A stretch of 64,000 bases of DNA from Microbacterium hibisci (lineage in GTDB: Bacteria; Actinomycetota; Actinomycetes; Actinomycetales; Microbacteriaceae), in the NCBI RefSeq assembly GCF_015278255.1, contig NZ_JADIJC010000001.1:372001-436000 (forward strand), in the 5' to 3' direction. Below the pieces are notes generated by a model, which worked only from the letters and a program-made list of their open reading frames with translations, had not been told where the DNA came from and did no database searches. The translations under genes were made by a program, and so were the position numbers. Within the stretch, counting starts at the first letter, position 1, and every line of letters starts with the position of its first letter. Shown in pieces: positions 33,504 to 41,977 of this stretch.

Positions 33504-33536
33504 CGAAGGGCGCCGGGATGATCCCGGCGCCCTTCG
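33504..33536 (-). terminator. Hairpin terminator after rpsD
   Basis: Perfect 16-bp arms (CGAAGGGCGCCGGGAT at 33504-33519 and its complement at 33521-33536) around a single base. It lies 38 bp past the rpsD stop and insulates the alaS operon. Confidence 0.75.
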
Positions 33537-33546
33537 GCTTCGGTCG

Positions 33547-33572
33547 TCGAGCGAGCGAAGCGAGACGAAACG
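33547..33572. repeat. Short intergenic repeat of the GAGCGAGCGAAGCGAG type
   Basis: The sequence TCGAGCGAGCGAAGCGAGAC followed by GAAACG resembles a word that I recall as frequent between genes in Microbacteriaceae genomes. Only this copy is clear in the window; a distant relative (GCCGAGCGAGTCGCT) occurs in the ruvA-ruvC gap near 45991. It lies just downstream of rpsD. Confidence 0.4.
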
Positions 33573-33574
33573 CC

Positions 33575-34204
33575 TTAGCGCGCTGCGTAGTACTCGACGA
33601 CGAGCTGGACGTCGCAGACCACGGGGACCTCGGCGCGCTTGGGGCGACGCACGAGACGGGCCTGGAGCTTGTCGAGCTCGACCTCGAGGTAGCCCGGAAC
33701 CGGCGGCAGGACCTCGGCGTGACCGCCCAGAGCTGCGACCTGGAAGGGCTCGATGCCCTCGCTCTTGGCCTTGACGTGGATGAGCTGGCCCGGCTTCACG
33801 CGGAACGACGGGCGGTCGACGAGCTGGCCGTCCACGAGGATGTGGCGGTGCACGACGAGCTGGCGCGCCTGCGCCGTGGTGCGGGCGAAGCCGGCACGAA
33901 GCACGAGGGCGTCCAGACGCATCTCGAGCTGCTCGACGAGGTTCTCACCCGTCAGGCCCTGGGTGCGGCGGGCCTCGTTGAACTGGATGCGCAGCTGCTT
34001 CTCGCGGATGCCGTACTGCTCGCGCAGACGCTGCTTCTCGCGGAGGCGGACGGCGTAGTCGCTGTCCTGCTTGCGCTTGGTGCGGCCGTGCTCACCCGGC
34101 GCGTACGGACGCTTCTCGAGGTACTTGGCTGCCTTGGGGGTCAGCGCGACGCCGAGGGCGCGGGAGAGACGGACCTTGCGGCGGTCCTGGGACTTCGTTG
34201 CCAC
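33575..34204 (-). CDS. rpsD: 30S ribosomal protein S4
   Basis: A 209-residue primary 16S rRNA-binding protein that nucleates small-subunit assembly. It begins MATKSQDRRKVRLSRALGVALTPKAAKYLEKR and has the S4 RNA-binding domain LRAGFARTTAQARQLVVHRHILVDGQLVDRPSF. The Cys-containing zinc motif of some S4 proteins is absent, so this is a zinc-independent (C-minus) form. The unit is monocistronic with its own terminator; in many bacteria rpsD is in the alpha operon instead. Confidence 0.97.
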   Translation of the reverse strand: MATKSQDRRKVRLSRALGVALTPKAAKYLEKRPYAPGEHGRTKRKQDSDYAVRLREKQRLREQYGIREKQLRIQFNEARRTQGLTGENLVEQLEMRLDALVLRAGFARTTAQARQLVVHRHILVDGQLVDRPSFRVKPGQLIHVKAKSEGIEPFQVAALGGHAEVLPPVPGYLEVELDKLQARLVRRPKRAEVPVVCDVQLVVEYYAAR

Positions 34205-34389
34205 GAAGTGTTCCTTTCGATGACGCTGCCGTGTCTTTCACGGCTCGCGGACGTATCGCCCTGTCCTCGCCCTGTCCGGACTGCACGCCGGGGCATGCCG
34301 GAAGGTAGGTGAAGAAGAGAGGGGATGCCCGAAAACTGCGTTTCGAGCCGGTCAAGTCTATCAGACCGGGGGTTTTCGACCCACCGGCG

Positions 34390-35739
34390 TCACGTGCCGT
34401 CCAGAATGCGGCGGATCTTCTCCAGGCGGGCCTGCACGTCGCGCTCGGCGCCGAGCGCCTTCGGCTGGTAGTAGCGGCGTCCTCGCAGCTCGTCAGGGAG
34501 GTACTGCTGGGCCGCGACGCCGATCTCCGCGTCGTGCGGGTACACGTAGCCCTTGCCGTGGCCCAGGCGCTTGGCGCCCGGGTAGTGGGCGTCGCGCAGA
34601 TGGATCGGCACGCGACCGAAGCCCCCGGAGCGCACATCGGCGATCGCGGCGTCGATGGCGAGGTAGGCCGCATTCGACTTGGCCGTCGTGGCGAGGTACG
34701 CCGTCGCCTCGGCGAGCGGGATGCGGCCCTCGGGCATGCCGATGAACTGCACCGCGTCCGCGGCTGCCACGGCGATCGGGAGCGCCTGCGGGTCGGCCAG
34801 TCCGATGTCTTCCGCGGCCGAGATGATGAGGCGCCGCGCGATGAAGCGCGGGTCCTCCCCCGCCTCGACCATACGGGCCAGGTAGTGCATCGCCGCGTCG
34901 ACGTCGGATCCGCGGATCGACTTGATGAACGCGCTGATGACGTCGTAGTGCTCGTCGCCCTGGCGGTCGTAGCGCAGCAGCGCGCGGTCGACGGCCTGCG
35001 CGACGTGCTCCGACGTGATCTCGGCGACGCCGGCCGGGCCGTCTGCGTCGTCGTCCACCTGTTCGGGGATGGCGAGGGATGCCGCGGCCTCGAGCGCGGT
35101 GAGCGCGCGGCGCGCGTCGCCCGACGCGAGCCGCACAAGTGCGTCGCGAGCCTCGTCGCCGAGCGCCACGGCACCCGCGAGACCTCGGGCATCGGCGACG
35201 GCTCGGTCCAGCAGCATCCGCAGGTCGTCATCGGTCAACGGCTTGAGCGTCAGCAGCAGCGAGCGCGAGAGCAAGGGCGAGATGACGGAGAACGACGGGT
35301 TCTCGGTGGTGGCCGCGATGAGGACCACCCAGCCGTTCTCGACACCCGGAAGGAGCGCATCCTGCTGTGCCTTGGTGAACCGGTGGATCTCATCGAGGAA
35401 GAGGATCGTCGACTGGCCGTAGAGATCGCGCTGGGTGAGCGCCTCCTGCATCACCTCGCGGACGTCGCGCACGCCCGCCGTGACCGCCGACAGCTCCACG
35501 AACCGTCGGCCCGATGAACGTGCGATGGCCTGCGCGAGCGTGGTCTTGCCGGTGCCGGGCGGCCCCCACAGGATGACCGAGGTGGCGGCCCGGGCCGCGG
35601 CATCCGGATTCGCGAGAGTCACCAGCGGCGAACCGGCGCGGAGCAGATGGGACTGGCCGGCGACTTCGTCCAGTGAGGTGGGACGCATGCGCACGGCCAG
35701 CGGCGTCAGCCCCTGGAAGAGCGCGGTCGGACTCGTCAC
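34390..35739 (-). CDS. rarA: Replication-associated recombination protein A (RarA/MgsA)
   Basis: A 449-residue AAA+ ATPase that acts at stalled replication forks. The P-loop is WGPPGTGKTTLA, Walker B FLDEIHRFTKAQQD, sensor I ATTENPSF, and the C-terminal tetramerisation domain follows (AMHYLARMVEAGEDPRFIARRL). The start is a GTG at 35739. It is followed by rpsD after 185 bp. Confidence 0.95.
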   Translation of the reverse strand: MTSPTALFQGLTPLAVRMRPTSLDEVAGQSHLLRAGSPLVTLANPDAAARAATSVILWGPPGTGKTTLAQAIARSSGRRFVELSAVTAGVRDVREVMQEALTQRDLYGQSTILFLDEIHRFTKAQQDALLPGVENGWVVLIAATTENPSFSVISPLLSRSLLLTLKPLTDDDLRMLLDRAVADARGLAGAVALGDEARDALVRLASGDARRALTALEAAASLAIPEQVDDDADGPAGVAEITSEHVAQAVDRALLRYDRQGDEHYDVISAFIKSIRGSDVDAAMHYLARMVEAGEDPRFIARRLIISAAEDIGLADPQALPIAVAAADAVQFIGMPEGRIPLAEATAYLATTAKSNAAYLAIDAAIADVRSGGFGRVPIHLRDAHYPGAKRLGHGKGYVYPHDAEIGVAAQQYLPDELRGRRYYQPKALGAERDVQARLEKIRRILDGT

Positions 35740-35785
35740 CCCACCAGGCTATCCCGCGGTCGCGACACCGGATCGGGAGCGAGTT

Positions 35786-35814
35786 TTGGCCCCCGCCTCG
35801 CCGCCCCGTAGGAT
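35786..35814 (+). promoter_or_regulatory. Candidate sigma-70-type promoter for the gene at 35903
   Basis: TTGGCC at 35786-35791 and TAGGAT at 35809-35814 are 17 bp apart, about 90 bp before the start codon. The spacing is ideal and the boxes are moderate matches. The gap is divergent from rarA, so a plus-strand promoter is expected here. Confidence 0.45.
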
Positions 35815-35902
35815 CAAGCCGCCCGGGCGCCGACCCGGACCGCACCCCCGCCGGAGCCTGACCGGACCACGGCGGCGTGCGCGGGCGTAATCAGGAGGTC
35901 AC

Positions 35903-36223
35903 GTGGCGACCGGTGGCAAGAATCGCGATGGGCGGGCCGCGCGCGAGCGCTCGCGTCTGTACGAGGCGCGACGTCAGTTCCACGACGGCCAGGCGCGACG
36001 TCGCACGCGCGACAATCTGATCGCCGGCATCGTGGGCGGCGTGCTCGTGCTCGGGCTCATCGGTTCGCAGACGGCCTACTTCCTCGCCGGCCCCGGTGCG
36101 CCGGCCCCGGCGCCCTCGTCGACCCCCACGCCCACCGGCACGATGCCCGCCCCGACGCCCACGCCCACCACGACGGGCGAGCCGGCTCCCACCCTCGAGC
36201 CGACCCCGACGCCCGCTCCCTGA
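35903..36223 (+). CDS. Small membrane protein with Thr/Pro-rich external tail
   Basis: A 106-residue protein with a very basic cytoplasmic N terminus (RDGRAARERSRLYEARRQF...RRRTRD), one membrane helix (NLIAGIVGGVLVLGLIGSQTAYFLA), and a proline/threonine/alanine tail of about 40 residues predicted outside the cell. The GTG start has a strong AGGAGG five bases upstream. The tail may be glycosylated or span the wall (inference). It is upstream of the DUF349 gene in the same direction. I do not recognise a function. Confidence 0.8.
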   Translation: MATGGKNRDGRAARERSRLYEARRQFHDGQARRRTRDNLIAGIVGGVLVLGLIGSQTAYFLAGPGAPAPAPSSTPTPTGTMPAPTPTPTTTGEPAPTLEPTPTPAP

Positions 36224-36332
36224 CATCTGCCGATTCCCGGCGCAAGGGCATCGGAGTCGGGGCATCCGCCGTACTAGGCTGTGAGCCGTCCTACTCCCTA
36301 CAGACGGCGCGAGCCGCGATGAGGTGCATCCC

Positions 36333-38045
36333 GTGACTGCCGCAGCAGACTCCCAGCCCGAGACCGACGCTCCCGACGCGTTCGGCAGCGACGACAACCA
36401 GACCCCGGCCACTCCCGTCGACGACGACGACTCGTCGGCCGTGGAGGGCACCGAGAGCGCCGAGAGCGCCGACGACGCATCGCCCGTCGAGAGCGCGGAC
36501 GCCGAGGCCACGGAGGCCCGCACCGGCGCACCCGGCGCGGACGCCGAGGCCACGGAGGCCGGCACCGGCGCGGACGACGCGCCGGCAGAGTCGCCGGACG
36601 CCGGCACCGACGAAGCGCCCGCCGAGGCACCGGAGGCCGGCGCCGACGACGCGCCCGCCGAGGCGCCGGAGGTCGCGGCCGACGACGCAGAGCCCGCCGC
36701 CGATTCGGCTGAGGGCGTCGAGGTCGAGGTCGTCGAGGCCGACGTCGTGGAAGTCATCGACGAGTCCGGCGTCACCGCCGTCGAGGTGGTCGAGATCGTG
36801 GTGGCAGATGCCCCGTCTGCCGACGAGCCCTGGGGGCGCGTCGACGACGACGGAACCGTCTCGGTCCGCGAGGCCGACGGCTGGCGCGTCGTGGGCCAGT
36901 ACCCCGACGGCTCGCCCGAAGAGGCGCTCGCCTATTTCGAGCGCAAGTACACCGACCTCGCCAGCGAGGTGACGCTGCTCGAGGTGCGCCACCGCCGGGG
37001 CGGCGCGTCCGCCTCCGATCTGCGCTCGACGGCCCGCACCGTCAACGGCAAGCTCGAGGGCGCTGCCGCGGTGGGCGACCTCGCGAGCCTCGTCGCGCGT
37101 GTCGCGGCGCTGACGAAGACGCTCGCCGCCGAGTCCGAGACCGAGGCGCTCGCCGCCCGTGAGGCGGTCGACGATGCCGTGAAGGCTCGCACCGAACTCG
37201 TCGAGAAGGCCGAGGCTCTCGCCGCTCGCGACCCGCGCACGGTGCAGTGGAAGCAGGCCACGGCTGAGCTCAACTCACTGTTCGACCAGTGGCAGTCGCA
37301 GCAGCAGAACGGTCCGCGCCTGCCGAAGTCGACGGCGCAGCAGCTGTGGAAGAGGTTCCGCGACGCGCGCGCCACGGTGGACAAGCACCGCCGCGCCTTC
37401 TACGCCGAACTCGACGAGGCCCACAAGTCGGTCCGCGACCGCAAGACGCGTCTCGTCGAGAAGGCCGAGGCGCTCGCGTCGAAGGGCGAGGACGGCATCC
37501 CCGCGTACCGCGAGCTGCTCGACCAGTGGAAGACCGCCGGCCGCGCCGGCAAGAAGGTCGACGATGCGTTGTGGGCGCGCTTCAAGGCGGCCGGCGACGC
37601 CCTGTACGGCGCCCGGATCGAGCGCGAGGCGGCGGATGCCGAGGCCTCGCGCGAGAAGATCGACCAGAAGCGCGCGCTGCTCGAGGAGGCGAAGGTCGTC
37701 GCCGACGAGCGCGACCTCGCGAAGGCGCGCTCGATCCTCACCGGCGTTCAGCGCCGCTGGGACGAGATCGGCCGCATCTTCCCGCGCGACACGGAGCGCT
37801 CGCTGGACGACGAGCTGCGACGCATCGAGACCGCCCTCCGGTCGCGTGAGGACGCCGACTGGAAGCGCAACGACCCCGAGCAGAAGGCGCGTGCGAACGA
37901 CATGACGCGCCAGCTGACCGACGCGATCCAGAAGCTCGAGGACGAGCTCGAAGAGGCGAAGAAGTCGGGCGACAAGCGGGCGATCGCGGCCGCGAGCGAG
38001 GCGCTCGAGGCCCGCAAGTCCTGGCTCAAGGCGCTCGGCGGCTGA
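36333..38045 (+). CDS. DUF349 protein with acidic repetitive N terminus
   Basis: About 570 residues. The first 170 or so are very acidic and low in complexity (tandem ADAEATEA and APAEAPE units). The following part is almost wholly helical with DUF349 repeats, each with a conserved W: LVEKAEALAARDPRTVQWKQA..LNSLFDQWQ, then LDQWKTAGRAGKKVDDALWARF and similar. DUF349 proteins are conserved in actinobacteria and of unknown role; in some bacteria they associate with ppGpp or nucleic-acid functions. I chose the GTG at 36333, eight bases after GAGG; a GTG at 36324 is the alternative. relA lies downstream on the opposite strand. Confidence 0.88.
   Translation: MTAAADSQPETDAPDAFGSDDNQTPATPVDDDDSSAVEGTESAESADDASPVESADAEATEARTGAPGADAEATEAGTGADDAPAESPDAGTDEAPAEAPEAGADDAPAEAPEVAADDAEPAADSAEGVEVEVVEADVVEVIDESGVTAVEVVEIVVADAPSADEPWGRVDDDGTVSVREADGWRVVGQYPDGSPEEALAYFERKYTDLASEVTLLEVRHRRGGASASDLRSTARTVNGKLEGAAAVGDLASLVARVAALTKTLAAESETEALAAREAVDDAVKARTELVEKAEALAARDPRTVQWKQATAELNSLFDQWQSQQQNGPRLPKSTAQQLWKRFRDARATVDKHRRAFYAELDEAHKSVRDRKTRLVEKAEALASKGEDGIPAYRELLDQWKTAGRAGKKVDDALWARFKAAGDALYGARIEREAADAEASREKIDQKRALLEEAKVVADERDLAKARSILTGVQRRWDEIGRIFPRDTERSLDDELRRIETALRSREDADWKRNDPEQKARANDMTRQLTDAIQKLEDELEEAKKSGDKRAIAAASEALEARKSWLKALGG
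36495..36578 (+). repeat. Two 42-bp tandem copies inside the DUF349 gene
   Basis: Units at 36495-36536 and 36537-36578 share an identical first 24 bases, encoding ADAEATEA. A second, 36-bp periodicity follows (DEAPAEAPEAGA, DDAPAEAPEVAA). Both are multiples of three, so copy number can change without breaking the frame. Confidence 0.8.
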
Positions 38046-38055
38046 TTCCTCTGCG

Positions 38056-38086
38056 CCCGGCCGTCGCTCTGTCGGCGGCCGGGTTT
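38056..38086 (+). terminator. Hairpin terminator after the DUF349 gene
   Basis: CCCGGCCG at 38056-38063 pairs with CGGCCGGG at 38076-38083 and is followed by TTTCT. It starts 11 bases past the stop codon. Confidence 0.65.
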
Positions 38087-38145
38087 CTCCACAGGCGGCG
38101 CGAGGCGGCATCCGTCGATGTTCTCGTGTGCGGCAGACTGCCCCC

Positions 38146-38694
38146 GTGGCCTCCCCCTTCCTCTATTTCGCAGGCGATCGGCTCTCGCGGGCCGAGCTGA
38201 CGGCGGCGTGTCTCGACGGCGACCTCGTCGCGCTCGACGACGCCTACATGCCCGCCGACGCGATCGAGACCCCCGCCCTGCGCGCCGGGTCGCTCGCGCC
38301 CATCGTCGGCGAGACCCTCGCCGCCACGCACCTGTCCGCGGCGTGGGTGCACGGTGCGCTGCCGGCGCCACCGGCGCGCCACACGGTGCAGCGCGCCGTT
38401 CCCCGCCGTCTGAGCGTCGTGCCCGATCGCCGGCTCGTCTACCGGGACCTCGAAGTGGGCCAGGCCGATCTGCAGCGGGTGGGCGGAGTGCTCGTGACGA
38501 CGCCGGCGCGTACGCTCGCCGACCTCGCACGCGTGGGCGACGCCGATCACACGACGGCGCTGCGGCTGCTGGCGGACGCGGATCCGGATGCCGTCGCCCG
38601 GGCGATCGCGGCGCTCGAAGCGGGTGCGCTCCCCCACAAGAGGGCGGCACTCGTGCTGCTGCGGTCGCTGCAGCCGGCCGTCAGGACGACGTGA
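38146..38694 (+). CDS. AbiEi-antitoxin-like protein, solitary
   Basis: About 182 residues. The central pattern [31 protein letters not shown] followed by [13 protein letters not shown] is that of the AbiEi-type antitoxin/DUF559-associated family of actinobacteria, which regulate or accompany type IV toxin-antitoxin systems. There is no AbiEii nucleotidyltransferase gene beside it and no C-terminal endonuclease domain. The GTG at 38146 is my choice; GTG 38128 is possible and neither has a good ribosome binding site. Its last 14 bases overlap the 3' end of the convergent relA gene. Confidence 0.65.
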   Translation: MASPFLYFAGDRLSRAELTAACLDGDLVALDDAYMPADAIETPALRAGSLAPIVGETLAATHLSAAWVHGALPAPPARHTVQRAVPRRLSVVPDRRLVYRDLEVGQADLQRVGGVLVTTPARTLADLARVGDADHTTALRLLADADPDAVARAIAALEAGALPHKRAALVLLRSLQPAVRTT

Positions 38695-40930
38695 CGCGGT
38701 AGACGTCGTAGACGGCGTCGATCCGGCGCACGGCGTTGAGGACACGGTCGAGATGCACGATGTCGCCCATCTCGAAGACGAAGCGGCTGAGTGCCAGGCG
38801 ATCGTTCGACGTGGAGACGGTGGCCGAGAGGATGTTGACGTGGTGCTCGCTGAGCACGCGGGTCACGTCGCTCAGCAGGCCGGAGCGGTCGAGCGCCTCG
38901 ACCTGGATCTGCACGAGGAAGACGCTCTTCGTCGTCGGCGCCCACTCGACCTCGATGAGGCGCTCGGGATCCTCCATGAGCGACTTGACGTTCGTGCAGT
39001 CGGCGCGGTGCACCGACACGCCGCTGCCGCGCGTCACGAAGCCGACGACCTGGTCGCCCGGCACGGGGGTGCAGCACTTCGCCAGCTTCACCAGGATGTC
39101 GGGAGCGCCGCGCACCAGCACCCCGGAGTCGCCGTTCCGCGGAGCCCGGGTCCTGCCGACGACAGGCAGATCGATCGGGCCCGTCGCCGTGTCGTTCGCG
39201 GCGACGAGCGCCGTGACCTTCTCGATCACCGACTGGGTCGAGACGTGTCCCTCGCCCACCGCGGCGTACAGCGCCGAGACATCCTCGTACCGCAGATGGT
39301 GCGCGACCTCGGTGAACGAGTCCTGGTTCATCAGGCGCTGGAGCGGCAGGTTCTGCCGGCGCATCGCGCGGGCGATGGACTCCTTGCCCTGCTCGATGGC
39401 CTCTTCGCGACGCTCCTTCGTGAACCAGCCACGGATCTTGTTGCGCGCGCGCGTGCTGCGGACGAAGCCGAGCCAGTCCTGGCTGGGACCCGCGTCGGGG
39501 TTCTTCGAGGTGAACACCTCGACGACGTCGCCGCTCTTGAGCTCGGACTCCAGCGGCACCAGTCGGCCGTTGACCTTGGCGCCCATCGTCCGATGGCCGA
39601 CCTCGGTGTGCACCGCGTAGGCGAAGTCGACCGGGGTCGCGCCCGAGGGCAATCCGATGACGCGGCCCTTCGGCGTGAAGACGTAGACCTCTTTGGCACC
39701 GATCTCGAAGCGCAGGGAGTCAAGGAACTCCCCCGGGTCGGCCGTCTCGGCCTGCCAGTCCGAGATGTGCGCGAGCCACGCCATATCGGTGTCGACGGAC
39801 TTGGAGTCGGCCTTGCCGCCGTTGAGCTGCTCTTTGTACTTCCAGTGCGCCGCGACACCGTACTCGGCCTGCTGGTGCATCTCGTGCGTGCGGATCTGGA
39901 TCTCGACCGTGCGGCCGCCCGGGCCGATCACCGTGGTGTGCAGCGACTGGTACAGGTTGAACTTCGGCGTCGCGATGTAGTCCTTGAAGCGACCGGGCAG
40001 CGGCGTCCATCGGGCGTGGATGGCTCCGAGCACGGCGTAGCAGTCGCGCACGCTGCCCACGAGGACGCGGATGCCGATGAGGTCGTAGATGTCGTCGAAC
40101 TCGCGGCCGCGGACGACCATCTTCTGGTACACCGAGTACAGCTGCTTCGGCCGGCCCATGACCCGGCCCCGGATGCGGAGCTCGCGCAGGTCACTGTCGA
40201 CGGCGTCGATCACGTTGTGCACGTACTGCTCGCGCTGCGGTGTGCGCTGCTTGACCAGGCTGTCGATCTCGGCGTACAGCTTCGGGTGCAGGACGGCGAA
40301 CGACAGGTCTTCGAGCTCGGACTTGATCGCCTGGATGCCGAGGCGGTGCGCGAGCGGCGCGTAGATCTCGAGGGTCTCGGTCGCCTTCTTGCGCGCCTTC
40401 TCGGGCGGAACGAACCCCCACGTCCGCGCGTTGTGCAGACGATCGGCGAGCTTGATGAGGAGCACCCGGATGTCGCGCGACATCGCGACGATCATCTTGC
40501 GGACCGTCTCGGCCTGAGCGCTCTCGCCGTACTTGACCTTGTCGAGCTTGGTCACGCCGTCGACGAGCATCGCGACCTCGTCGCCGAACTCGCTCGTCAG
40601 CATGTCGAGCGAGTAGTCGGTGTCTTCGACGGTGTCGTGCAGCAGCGCGGCGGCGATCGCGCGCGGCCCGAGGCCGAGGTCCGCCAGGATCTGCGCGACC
40701 GCGAGCGGGTGCGTGATGTAAGGCTCGCCGCTCTGGCGAGCCTGCCCCGAGTGCGCGTTCTCGGCGACCGAGTAGGCGCGCTCGATGATCGACAGGTCGC
40801 CCTTGGGGTGGTGCGTGCGCACCGTCCGGAGCAGCTGCTCGACGTCGTCGCGTCGCGCGGACCGCGAGAAGATCCGCGGCACCAGGCGCCGCAGAGACGA
40901 GGACTGGGCGGGAGGGACGGTCTCGGTCAT
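38681..40930 (-). CDS. relA: Bifunctional (p)ppGpp synthetase/hydrolase (Rel/RSH)
   Basis: A 749-residue long RSH enzyme controlling the stringent response. Domain order: HD hydrolase with [12 protein letters not shown] (H98-D99), synthetase with [21 protein letters not shown] and [22 protein letters not shown] ([16 protein letters not shown]), zinc-finger/helical ([16 protein letters not shown]) and C-terminal ACT. Both catalytic halves look intact, so it can make and degrade (p)ppGpp. The ATG at 40930 has an upstream GAGGGGAGGGG-like site. secF follows upstream with 54 bp between. Confidence 0.96.
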   Translation of the reverse strand: MTETVPPAQSSSLRRLVPRIFSRSARRDDVEQLLRTVRTHHPKGDLSIIERAYSVAENAHSGQARQSGEPYITHPLAVAQILADLGLGPRAIAAALLHDTVEDTDYSLDMLTSEFGDEVAMLVDGVTKLDKVKYGESAQAETVRKMIVAMSRDIRVLLIKLADRLHNARTWGFVPPEKARKKATETLEIYAPLAHRLGIQAIKSELEDLSFAVLHPKLYAEIDSLVKQRTPQREQYVHNVIDAVDSDLRELRIRGRVMGRPKQLYSVYQKMVVRGREFDDIYDLIGIRVLVGSVRDCYAVLGAIHARWTPLPGRFKDYIATPKFNLYQSLHTTVIGPGGRTVEIQIRTHEMHQQAEYGVAAHWKYKEQLNGGKADSKSVDTDMAWLAHISDWQAETADPGEFLDSLRFEIGAKEVYVFTPKGRVIGLPSGATPVDFAYAVHTEVGHRTMGAKVNGRLVPLESELKSGDVVEVFTSKNPDAGPSQDWLGFVRSTRARNKIRGWFTKERREEAIEQGKESIARAMRRQNLPLQRLMNQDSFTEVAHHLRYEDVSALYAAVGEGHVSTQSVIEKVTALVAANDTATGPIDLPVVGRTRAPRNGDSGVLVRGAPDILVKLAKCCTPVPGDQVVGFVTRGSGVSVHRADCTNVKSLMEDPERLIEVEWAPTTKSVFLVQIQVEALDRSGLLSDVTRVLSEHHVNILSATVSTSNDRLALSRFVFEMGDIVHLDRVLNAVRRIDAVYDVYRVTSS

Positions 40931-40984
40931 ACGATCCCCTCCCCTCCGCCGGACCTCACAATCCTACGCCCGCGCCCCGTACGC

Positions 40985-41977
40985 TCACGCCGGGGTGCCG
41001 GCGAGCTCGCGCGCCGCCAGCACGCGCGCGTCGCGCGTCTTGATCGACGGCTCCCGCTCGCGCAGGAGCGAGTAGAGCGGCGCAGCGACGAAGATCGTCG
41101 AGTATGCGGCCACGATCGTTCCCACGAAGATCGAGAGCGATAGGTCGGTCAGCGTCTGCGCGCCGACCCAGATGAGGCCGATGAACAGGATCGCGCCGGT
41201 GGGCAGGATCGCCACGACGGTGGTGTTGATCGAGCGCACGAGCGTCTGGTTCACCGCGAGGTTCACTGACTCGCCGAACGTGCGGCCGGATACCTCGCCG
41301 TCCTCGCTGGTGTTCTCCCTGATCTTGTCGAACACGACAGTCGTGTCGTAGAGCGCATACGAGAGGATCGTGAGGAAGCCGATGACGGCGGCCGGCGAGA
41401 TCTCGAACCCGAACAGGGCGTAGATGCCGATCGTGATGATGAGCACGTCCACCAGGCCGATGATCGCCGAGAGCGACATCTTCCAGGTGCGGAAGTACAG
41501 CGCCAGGATGATGGCCGTCAGCGCGAGGAAGATCGCCAGGCCCCACAGCGACTGGCGGGTGACGTCGGCACCCCAGCTGGGGCCGATGAAGGCGTAGCTG
41601 ACTTCGCTCTCGGGCACGTCGTAGGCCTCGGCGAGGGCCGCGGAGACCTCGCGGCTCTCGGCATCCGTCATCTGATCGGTCTGGACGCGGACGGCGTCCT
41701 CGCCGATCGTGACCACCTTGGTGGTGGCCTCCGGCACGACGGACAGCACCGCGTCCGTCGCGAGCGACTGGTCGACCGGTGCGGCGACGCCGTTCACCGT
41801 GAACTGCGAGCCGCCCGTGAACTCGATGGAGAACTGGATCGGGCGCAGGAGCGGCACCAGCGCCGAGCCGATCACGAGGATCGCCGCGATGAGGAACCAC
41901 AGGTTGCGACGGCCGACGAACGGGAAGGACGTCTTGCCGGTGTAGAGGTCGTTGCCGAACTGGCTCATGGAGCGCAT
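40985..41977 (-). CDS. secF: Protein translocase subunit SecF
   Basis: A 330-residue integral membrane protein that with SecD uses the proton gradient to aid SecYEG export. Helix 1 is NLWFLIAAILVIGSALVPLL, followed by the first periplasmic domain (IEFTGGSQFTV) and helices with YALYDTTVVFDKIREN and SINTTVVAILPTGAILFIG. The ATG at 41977 overlaps the secD stop by one base and has GGAGGG nine bases upstream; a second ATG lies three codons on. Confidence 0.95.
   Translation of the reverse strand: MRSMSQFGNDLYTGKTSFPFVGRRNLWFLIAAILVIGSALVPLLRPIQFSIEFTGGSQFTVNGVAAPVDQSLATDAVLSVVPEATTKVVTIGEDAVRVQTDQMTDAESREVSAALAEAYDVPESEVSYAFIGPSWGADVTRQSLWGLAIFLALTAIILALYFRTWKMSLSAIIGLVDVLIITIGIYALFGFEISPAAVIGFLTILSYALYDTTVVFDKIRENTSEDGEVSGRTFGESVNLAVNQTLVRSINTTVVAILPTGAILFIGLIWVGAQTLTDLSLSIFVGTIVAAYSTIFVAAPLYSLLREREPSIKTRDARVLAARELAGTPA

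Noticed and set aside
36495..36700. CRISPR-like or minisatellite array
   Set aside because: The repeats are in frame, lack unique spacers and encode an acidic low-complexity arm, so they are coding tandem repeats.
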